This document shows, piece after piece, positions 12,374-15,906 of a stretch of 15,906 bases of DNA; the stretch's first letter is position 1, and each line of letters opens with the position of its first letter. Source of the stretch: CAZQEC01 sp964591565 (GTDB lineage Bacteria; Patescibacteriota; UBA1384; CAJBMM01); contig CAZQEC010000026.1 in NCBI GenBank assembly GCA_964591565.1, forward strand, positions 1 to 15,906. The letters run 5' to 3'. The translations under genes were made by a program, and so were the position numbers. Under the pieces are notes generated by a model. That model searched no databases. It saw only the letters and a program-made list of their open reading frames with translations, and was not told the origin of the DNA.

Positions 12374-12455
12374 GGTATGAGGTATAATGTATCAGGTATA
12401 GGGGGAACGAGGAAACAAACTAACCCCTGATACCTCATACGCTATACCTGATACG
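12374..12455. repeat. Intergenic inverted repeat, family A (copy A2)
   Basis: The left arm 12374-12405 has GTATGAG, GTATAAT, GTATCAG and GTATAGGGGG words. The right arm 12423-12455 has CCCCTGATACC, TCATACG, CTATACC and TGATACG. They pair over about 30 positions with about four mismatches around a 17-base loop. As in A1, the loop-facing ends are G-run and C-run. Confidence 0.85.
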
Positions 12456-12556
12456 AATCAAAAAACATAATCGTACTTTCATTGTTTATTGCAAACTGAA
12501 AGGTATCTTTCTTAATAATTTATTGCTAAGATATATTAGTTGAAATAAGCCATTAT

Positions 12557-13285
12557 ATGTTAAAAGATAAAATAATTTTAATCACTGGCTCCTCGTCCGG
12601 CATTGGTGCCGCGACTGCTCGCTTGGCAAAAGAGTATGGTGCAACAATGATTTTGCACGGTAGGACAGAGAGTGAGGAACTTAAAAAAATTTCACTAGAA
12701 TTAAATTGCGATTATATTTTTTGCGATGTTGCTGACAAAGTTGCCGTGGAATCTGAAATCCAAAAAATTCTTAAGAAAGTCCAAAGAATTGATTGTTTGA
12801 TAAATTGTGCTGGAATTGCCCCAAGACCCAGTTTTATGGAATCAACCGACGAGGTTTGGTTGGATGTTTTCAAAGTTAATGTTTTAGGAACTGTTCATTT
12901 TTGCCAATCAGTAATCCCAGTGATGCAAAAAGCTAAAGGCGGCAGAATTGTTAACATTGCTTCTATTAGAGCCAACATAGGAACTTCGGGCAAACCAGTT
13001 TATTCAGCTACGAAGGCCGCGATTATAAATCTTACGGCTGTATTGGCGAAAGATTTTGCTCCAGATATTTATGTCAATGCAGTTTCACCTGGATACACAG
13101 ACACACCTATTAATAAAAATTGGGATGAAAAAGTTTGGAAACAAGTAAATACTGCTTTAGTTGGTCGTATTGCTCAACCAACAGAAATTGCTGAAGCTAT
13201 TTTATTTTTGGCGAGCGATAAAGCTAGTTTTATAACTGGTCAAACAATTATAGTAGACGGTGGTTATTCAATTTCTGGAAAATAA
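12557..13285 (+). CDS. Short-chain dehydrogenase/reductase (FabG-like classical SDR)
   Basis: A 242-residue NAD(P)-dependent oxidoreductase with a Rossmann fold. The cofactor motif is TGSSSGIG (10-17), followed by the structural NCAG (83-86). The catalytic tetrad is Asn108 (FKVNVLG), Ser136 (NIASIRANIG), Tyr149 and Lys153 (YSATK), with PGYTDTP after it and the family-typical C-terminal ITGQTIIVDGGYS. Length and motifs match 3-oxoacyl-ACP reductase and sugar/polyol dehydrogenases. With no lipid or sugar pathway genes nearby, the substrate cannot be assigned. The gene is clearly more AT-rich in codon choice (AAA, ATT, TTT, TTA) than its neighbours, suggesting separate ancestry. There is no Shine-Dalgarno; TATATT at 12532-12537 may be its -10 box. 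It stands alone between A2 and A3. Confidence 0.93.
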   Translation: MLKDKIILITGSSSGIGAATARLAKEYGATMILHGRTESEELKKISLELNCDYIFCDVADKVAVESEIQKILKKVQRIDCLINCAGIAPRPSFMESTDEVWLDVFKVNVLGTVHFCQSVIPVMQKAKGGRIVNIASIRANIGTSGKPVYSATKAAIINLTAVLAKDFAPDIYVNAVSPGYTDTPINKNWDEKVWKQVNTALVGRIAQPTEIAEAILFLASDKASFITGQTIIVDGGYSISGK

Positions 13286-13336
13286 TTTTAAATAAGTCGC
13301 AAAAAATTTGGCAACAAATAGATGATTATCCGCTCG

Positions 13337-13367
13337 ACCCTGATACATGATACCTTATACCTGATAC
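13337..13367. repeat. Family A half-element (copy A3)
   Basis: A right arm only: ACCCTGATAC, ATGATACC, TTATACC, TGATACG. No left arm exists between it and the SDR stop at 13285. The preceding ATTATCCGCTCG resembles loop bases just before the right arm of A5, so the left arm may have been deleted or replaced, perhaps when the SDR gene arrived. Confidence 0.7.
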
Positions 13368-13379
13368 GAATACATAAAA

Positions 13380-13408
13380 TTGATAATCTCATCCGTTTAT
13401 GGTAATAT
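13380..13408 (+). promoter_or_regulatory. rpsU promoter
   Basis: TTGATA (13380-13385, 5 of 6), a 17-nt spacer and TAATAT (13403-13408, 4 of 6) predict a start near 13415. GAGGTG (13431-13436) serves as ribosome-binding site 11 bases before ATG 13448. Confidence 0.55.
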
Positions 13409-13447
13409 GATATTTGGTAAAATTGAGGGTGAGGTGACTTTTTTTCT

Positions 13448-13642
13448 ATGACTGAAGTTCGTAAAAAAGAACACGAGCGTTTTGACGTGCTCCTGCGCCG
13501 TTTCAACCGCGATGTCCAACAAAGCGGTCTTTTGAGTATTGTCAAAAAAAATCGCTATCACCTTGAAGAGCCGTCTCGCACCAAAAGACGGATGTCGGCT
13601 ATTCGTAAATCTATTCGCAAAGCGGCAAAGAGGGGATACTAG
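13448..13642 (+). CDS. rpsU: Small ribosomal subunit protein bS21
   Basis: A 64-residue basic protein of the bS21 family, which binds the 3' region of 16S rRNA near the anti-Shine-Dalgarno on the 30S platform. The conserved pattern is clear: LLRRFNRDVQQSGLLSIVKKNRYHLEEPS (about 15-43) followed by a Lys/Arg-rich tail (RTKRRMSAIRKSIRKAAKRG). Length is normal (58-70). Its promoter and GAGGTG site lie directly upstream. Gene order rpsU then yqeY is common in other bacteria and supports both calls. Inverted repeat A4 separates it from yqeY, so the two are probably different units here. Confidence 0.93.
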   Translation: MTEVRKKEHERFDVLLRRFNRDVQQSGLLSIVKKNRYHLEEPSRTKRRMSAIRKSIRKAAKRGY

Positions 13643-13646
13643 GAAA

Positions 13647-13737
13647 GTATCGGGTATAATGTATAGGGTATCAGGGGGGAAATTGATCACAAAAATACCT
13701 TCTCGCCCATGATACATAATACCTGATACCTGATACG
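13647..13737. repeat. Intergenic inverted repeat, family A (copy A4)
   Basis: The left arm 13647-13678 has GTATCGG, GTATAAT, GTATAGG and GTATCAGGGGG words. The right arm 13705-13737 has CCCATGATAC, ATAATACC, TGATACC and TGATACG. The loop is 26 bases. It begins four bases after the rpsU stop. Confidence 0.85.
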
Positions 13738-13779
13738 ATTTACTTTTATCAAATCAAAATTGTTTTATGAAAGCAAATA

Positions 13780-14226
13780 GTGCATATCACACGGTTGATA
13801 GATACAAAAATTATCGAGGCGATGAAGTCTAAAGACCAATTTACTTTAGATACTTTTCGTATGGTCAAAACCTCCCTGCAAAATGCCTCAATAGCCAAAG
13901 CGGATCATCATTTGAGTGATGAGGACGAAATATTGCTGTTGCAAAAAGAGGTCAAAAAGCGACGCGATGCCGCTTTAATGTATCAAGATGGCGGACGACC
14001 AGAATTGGCGGATAAGGAAGAGCGGGAAGCCGAACTTCTATCCCAATTTTTGCCAACACAAATGAGTGACGCCGAAATTGAAACGGCAGTTAAAGACGCC
14101 ATTAACCAATGCGCCGCCACCTCCAAGCAAGATATGGGTCGAGTAATGGGCATACTTAAGCCAACTTTGGCTGGCAAGGCCGAACCAAGTCGCGTTTCGA
14201 GTGTAGTACTACGCTTACTAAATTAA
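13780..14226 (+). CDS. yqeY: GatB/YqeY domain protein
   Basis: A 148-residue YqeY-like protein, homologous to the C-terminal tail domain of GatB in the Asp-tRNA(Asn)/Glu-tRNA(Gln) amidotransferase. Free-standing YqeY is thought to be tRNA-related, but its function is not settled. Visible family features are EAMKSKDQFTLDTFRMVKTSLQNASI (13-38), EVKKRRDAALMYQDGGRPELADKEEREAELLSQFLPTQMS (57-96) and GRVMGILKPTLAGKAEPSRVSSVVLRLL at the end. The start is GTG 13780; an in-frame stop lies 9 bases upstream and the N-terminus then matches the family. No Shine-Dalgarno is visible. ybeY starts six bases after its stop and dgkA follows, forming a tight operon. Confidence 0.93.
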   Translation: MHITRLIDTKIIEAMKSKDQFTLDTFRMVKTSLQNASIAKADHHLSDEDEILLLQKEVKKRRDAALMYQDGGRPELADKEEREAELLSQFLPTQMSDAEIETAVKDAINQCAATSKQDMGRVMGILKPTLAGKAEPSRVSSVVLRLLN

Positions 14227-14232
14227 TTACAG

Positions 14233-14733
14233 ATGAAATTAATTGATCTTACGCTTGTATACTCTAATTCAACCAAAATGTACATTGATGTTGACCAAAT
14301 CAAGGTTTTATCTCGCAAATTTTTGCAACAGATGAATCATACTGGACATTTTGAATTAGATGTTTCAATCGTCGGACCAACCAAAATGCGCTCGCTTAAT
14401 CGTCAATATCGGCAAATTGATGCCCCAACTGACGTTTTAAGTTTCCCAATATCCGATCTTTCCCCGTCTCTAGTCTCTGGTCATTTGTCTCAAGTTAATA
14501 GTCATCAGTTTCCCGTTATCCTCGGATCAATCGTTATCTGCCCCAAAATAGTAGCGCATCGCGCCAAACATGGACGTTATTCGATCGATCACAGATCTGG
14601 TCAAACTGATTTGAATCGATATATAATGTATGTATTAGTACATGGCTTAATGCATTTAATCGGTTTTGATCACGGCACTGACGCATCTGAAGCACAATTT
14701 AACCACAAGATTTCAACTTTTTTTAGCGAGTGA
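14233..14733 (+). CDS. ybeY: Endoribonuclease / rRNA maturation factor YbeY
   Basis: A 166-residue zinc-dependent RNase family member that takes part in 16S rRNA 3' maturation and ribosome quality control. The zinc site HGLMHLIGFDH (137-147) supplies His137, His141 and His147. Upstream are the conserved LNRQYR (55-60), PTDVLSFP (65-72) and an LGSIVICP strand (97-104), where most homologues have Asp instead of Ser. An insert of about 20 residues (SDLSPSLVSGHLSQVNSHQ, 74-92) sits between these two elements, where shorter acidic loops are usual. It begins six bases after yqeY and its TGA is followed one base later by the dgkA start, so translational coupling is likely. It has no own Shine-Dalgarno. 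Confidence 0.94.
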   Translation: MKLIDLTLVYSNSTKMYIDVDQIKVLSRKFLQQMNHTGHFELDVSIVGPTKMRSLNRQYRQIDAPTDVLSFPISDLSPSLVSGHLSQVNSHQFPVILGSIVICPKIVAHRAKHGRYSIDHRSGQTDLNRYIMYVLVHGLMHLIGFDHGTDASEAQFNHKISTFFSE

Positions 14734-14734
14734 T

Positions 14735-15115
14735 ATGATGCAATTACATAGATTAATTTTAAGTTTTGGTTACGCGTTTCGCGGCATTGCCCGCCTACTT
14801 AAAACCGAGCAAAATGCCCGTATACATTTTTCGGCTATGCTTTTGACGTTTGCGCTAGCGATCGTATTTAAAGTCAATCACGTTGAGGCGGCTATTTTGT
14901 TTATGGCGGTGGTTTTGGTTTTTGCAATGGAAATAATGAACACTGCCGTCGAAAAAACACTCGATTTACTGCACCCTCATGAACATGATGTGGTACGCAA
15001 AGTTAAAGACGCCATGGCTGGCGCCGTACTCATATCTGCCATTATTGCTACTGTTGTAGCTATTTTAACCTTTTATCCGTACGTGAGGGATTTAATAATA
15101 GCAGGTAGCTGGTAG
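14735..15115 (+). CDS. dgkA: Undecaprenol/diacylglycerol kinase (DgkA family)
   Basis: A 126-residue integral membrane kinase with three hydrophobic helices (about 33-47, 50-68, 93-114). Family motifs are GIARLLKTEQNARIHF (17-32), AMEIMNTAVEKTLDLL (64-79, with the catalytic-site Glu66, Asn69, Glu73) and VKDAMAGAVLI (90-100). The Gram-positive-type signature (NARIHF and the NTAVE helix) favours undecaprenol kinase, which returns undecaprenol to the lipid carrier pool for peptidoglycan synthesis, over strict diacylglycerol kinase. The start is placed at ATG 14735, one base after the ybeY stop; an earlier in-frame ATG at 14666 lies inside ybeY and adds unrelated sequence. The last codons (GSW-stop) fall inside a short GTAGCTG tandem repeat. 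Confidence 0.93.
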   Translation: MMQLHRLILSFGYAFRGIARLLKTEQNARIHFSAMLLTFALAIVFKVNHVEAAILFMAVVLVFAMEIMNTAVEKTLDLLHPHEHDVVRKVKDAMAGAVLISAIIATVVAILTFYPYVRDLIIAGSW

Positions 15116-15125
15116 CAAGTAGCTG
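15104..15125. repeat. Short GTAGC-word tandem repeat overlapping the dgkA stop
   Basis: GGTAGCTG, GTAGCAA and GTAGCTG follow one another and encode the last residues and stop of dgkA. It directly precedes a run of seven G and inverted repeat A5. Confidence 0.5.
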
Positions 15126-15132
15126 AAGGGGG

Positions 15133-15235
15133 GGTATCAGGTATAACGTATAAGGTATTTGGGAGAGGAGAATGAATAATTAACAAATAATCGCGTCTAC
15201 TCACCCCCTGATACATGATACCTAATACCTGATAA
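15133..15235. repeat. Intergenic inverted repeat, family A (copy A5)
   Basis: The left arm 15133-15163 has GTATCAG, GTATAAC, GTATAAG and GTATTTGGG words. The right arm 15204-15234 has CCCCCTGATAC, ATGATACC, TAATACC and TGATA. The 40-base loop is the longest of the family. It lies 18 bases after dgkA, directly before B4, so two different repeat families are stacked here. Confidence 0.8.
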
Positions 15236-15240
15236 AAAAG

Positions 15241-15379
15241 AAATGGATAAATTATAATGCATAATGCATAATTTTGGAGTGGCTGGTGCCACTTTTTATG
15301 ACTTATTACAACATCATTTTATGACTCTGATAATTATCCATTATTAATTACATTATCCATTATCAGATATGCATTATAT
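15241..15379. repeat. Intergenic inverted repeat, family B (copy B4), with apex hairpin
   Basis: The left arm (15241-15275) has AAATGGATAAATTATAATGC and ATAATGCATAA words. The right arm (15331-15379) has ATTATCCATTATTAATTACA and TTATCAGATATGCATTATA words. The loop carries a terminator-like hairpin. With A5 it fills most of the 360-base gap between dgkA and ftsA; the rest (15380-15475) is the ftsA promoter and leader. I see no gene in this gap. Confidence 0.7.
15278..15297 (+). terminator. Intrinsic terminator-like hairpin inside B4
   Basis: AGTGGC (15278-15283), loop TGGT and GCCACT (15288-15293) form a perfect 6-bp stem, followed by TTTT (15294-15297). It could end the yqeY-ybeY-dgkA transcript. 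Confidence 0.55.
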
Positions 15380-15393
15380 ATTTCATCAAGTTA

Positions 15394-15472
15394 TAGACAA
15401 ACCTCGCTATTTATCGCTATGATTATATACGAGCAAACATTAGTTTGTTAGTTTCAGTTCGCGAAAGGGGAG
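15394..15472 (+). promoter_or_regulatory. ftsA promoter, leader hairpin and ribosome-binding site
   Basis: TAGACA (15394-15399), an 18-nt spacer and TATGAT (15418-15423, 5 of 6) form a plausible promoter. CAAAC/GTTTG (15434-15438 and 15443-15447) is a small leader hairpin. AAAGGGGAG (15464-15472) is a good Shine-Dalgarno that points to a start codon near 15476. Confidence 0.5.
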
Positions 15473-15475
15473 CAT

Positions 15476-15906
15476 ATAGCGACTTCAAAAAGATCAATCA
15501 TTACGGGGCTAGATGTTGGCTCAACTACTATCTCAACGTGCATTGGGCAGTTTCAGGATGGAGTTGTAGATATTATTGGTCTCGGTTCCGCTCCATCAGC
15601 CGGTATGCGCAAAGGTTTAGTGGTAGATTTAGATGAAACCATTAGTGCCATTGCCCAAAGTCTTGAAGTGGCTGAACAAATGTGTGGGGCTGAGGTGCAA
15701 TCAGCAGTGGTCGGAATTTCTGGGCCACACATTGAATCGGCTATTAGTAAGGGCGTTATTGCTATCTCGCGCGCTGACGGCGAAATAGGTGAAAATGACG
15801 TTGATCGCGTACTGCAAGCGGCGCGCGTGCTACCGAACGTCCAAAACCGCGAAATATTGCACGTCATTCCGCGTACTTACACGGTAGATTCAACCGAAGG
15901 TATTGT
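15476..15906 (+). CDS. ftsA: Cell division protein FtsA, N-terminal part, non-canonical start
   Basis: This is the first 143 codons of FtsA, the actin-like ATPase that tethers FtsZ to the membrane and activates septal wall synthesis. The 3' part is outside the window. IITGLDVGSTTIST holds the phosphate-1 loop. GLGSAPSAGMRKGLVVDLDETISAI and VVGISGPHIES are typical of the 1A and 1C domains, and NREILHVIPRTYTVD continues into the next conserved stretch. In this frame no ATG, GTG or TTG exists between the upstream stop (15449-15451) and the conserved region. A Shine-Dalgarno (15464-15472) points to ATA 15476, which would give a normal N-terminus (initiator, then ATSKRSIITGLDVG). Either ATA is used as a rare start or an ATG has been changed or misread here. 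ATC 15497 and ATT 15500 are less suitable. Confidence 0.9.
   Translation, partial: MATSKRSIITGLDVGSTTISTCIGQFQDGVVDIIGLGSAPSAGMRKGLVVDLDETISAIAQSLEVAEQMCGAEVQSAVVGISGPHIESAISKGVIAISRADGEIGENDVDRVLQAARVLPNVQNREILHVIPRTYTVDSTEGI

Noticed and set aside
13397..13717. 106-residue minus-strand frame across rpsU and repeat A4
   Set aside because: It runs antisense through a certain ribosomal protein gene and an inverted repeat, so it is a shadow frame.
3401..15235. CRISPR array made of the family A repeats
   Set aside because: Copies are dispersed kilobases apart, are internally palindromic and have no regular spacers; no cas genes are present.
1..15906. tRNA, rRNA or riboswitch genes
   Set aside because: I looked for T-loop-like GTTCGANTC strings with matching acceptor stems and for known riboswitch cores in the gaps and found none that held up.

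Overview
The window looks like a chromosomal segment from a small-genome bacterium, most likely of the Candidate Phyla Radiation (Patescibacteria). This is an inference from gene content and divergence: short, divergent housekeeping genes, a LytR_C protein next to a DUF3048 protein, a rpsU-yqeY-ybeY-dgkA run leading into ftsA, and several genes without a clear Shine-Dalgarno. TGA is used as a stop (clpC, ybeY), which argues against the code-25 Gracilibacteria/Absconditabacteria. I cannot name the lineage. No tRNA, rRNA, CRISPR array or transposase gene was seen.

Layout. Bases 1-3379 (+): the 3' end of a ClpC-type AAA+ unfoldase gene, a histidyl-tRNA-synthetase-like gene whose active-site motifs are degenerate, a TrmH/SpoU rRNA/tRNA methyltransferase gene and lexA. 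Bases 3569-5546 (+): a two-gene envelope operon (LytR_C membrane protein, DUF3048 protein). Bases 5790-8422 (-): enolase followed by two tandem paralogous genes of unknown function. Bases 8607-11012 (-): two secreted murein hydrolases that share an N-terminal export/linker module, separated by a GC-richer unknown gene. Bases 11204-12370 (+): csrA, also compositionally distinct, then a small membrane protein and a HIT hydrolase. Bases 12557-13285 (+): an AT-rich SDR oxidoreductase. Bases 13448-15115 (+): rpsU, then the tight cluster yqeY-ybeY-dgkA. Bases 15476-15906 (+): the 5' part of ftsA, which seems to lack an ATG/GTG/TTG start.

The most striking structure is non-coding. Nearly every gap that ends a transcription unit holds a long imperfect inverted repeat whose arms are built of short degenerate tandem words. 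At least three unrelated word families use this design: A (GTATNAG-like words), B (TAATGCATAA/ATTACATTATCC-like words) and C (GAAGACA/CTGTCCTC-like words). A fourth element, D1, is a nested 224-bp palindrome with 26-27 bp terminal arms. These elements sit just after stop codons and are absent from the tight operon junctions, so they may act as boundary, terminator or mRNA 3'-end elements. Some B copies carry a terminator-like hairpin at the apex, and both C arms stop exactly four bases before a TTGACA box.

The genes cover proteolysis and SOS control (clpC, lexA), translation and RNA modification (HisRS-like, TrmH, bS21, YbeY), glycolysis (eno), envelope growth and division (LytR_C, DUF3048, murein hydrolases, undecaprenol/diacylglycerol kinase, FtsA) and post-transcriptional control (CsrA).
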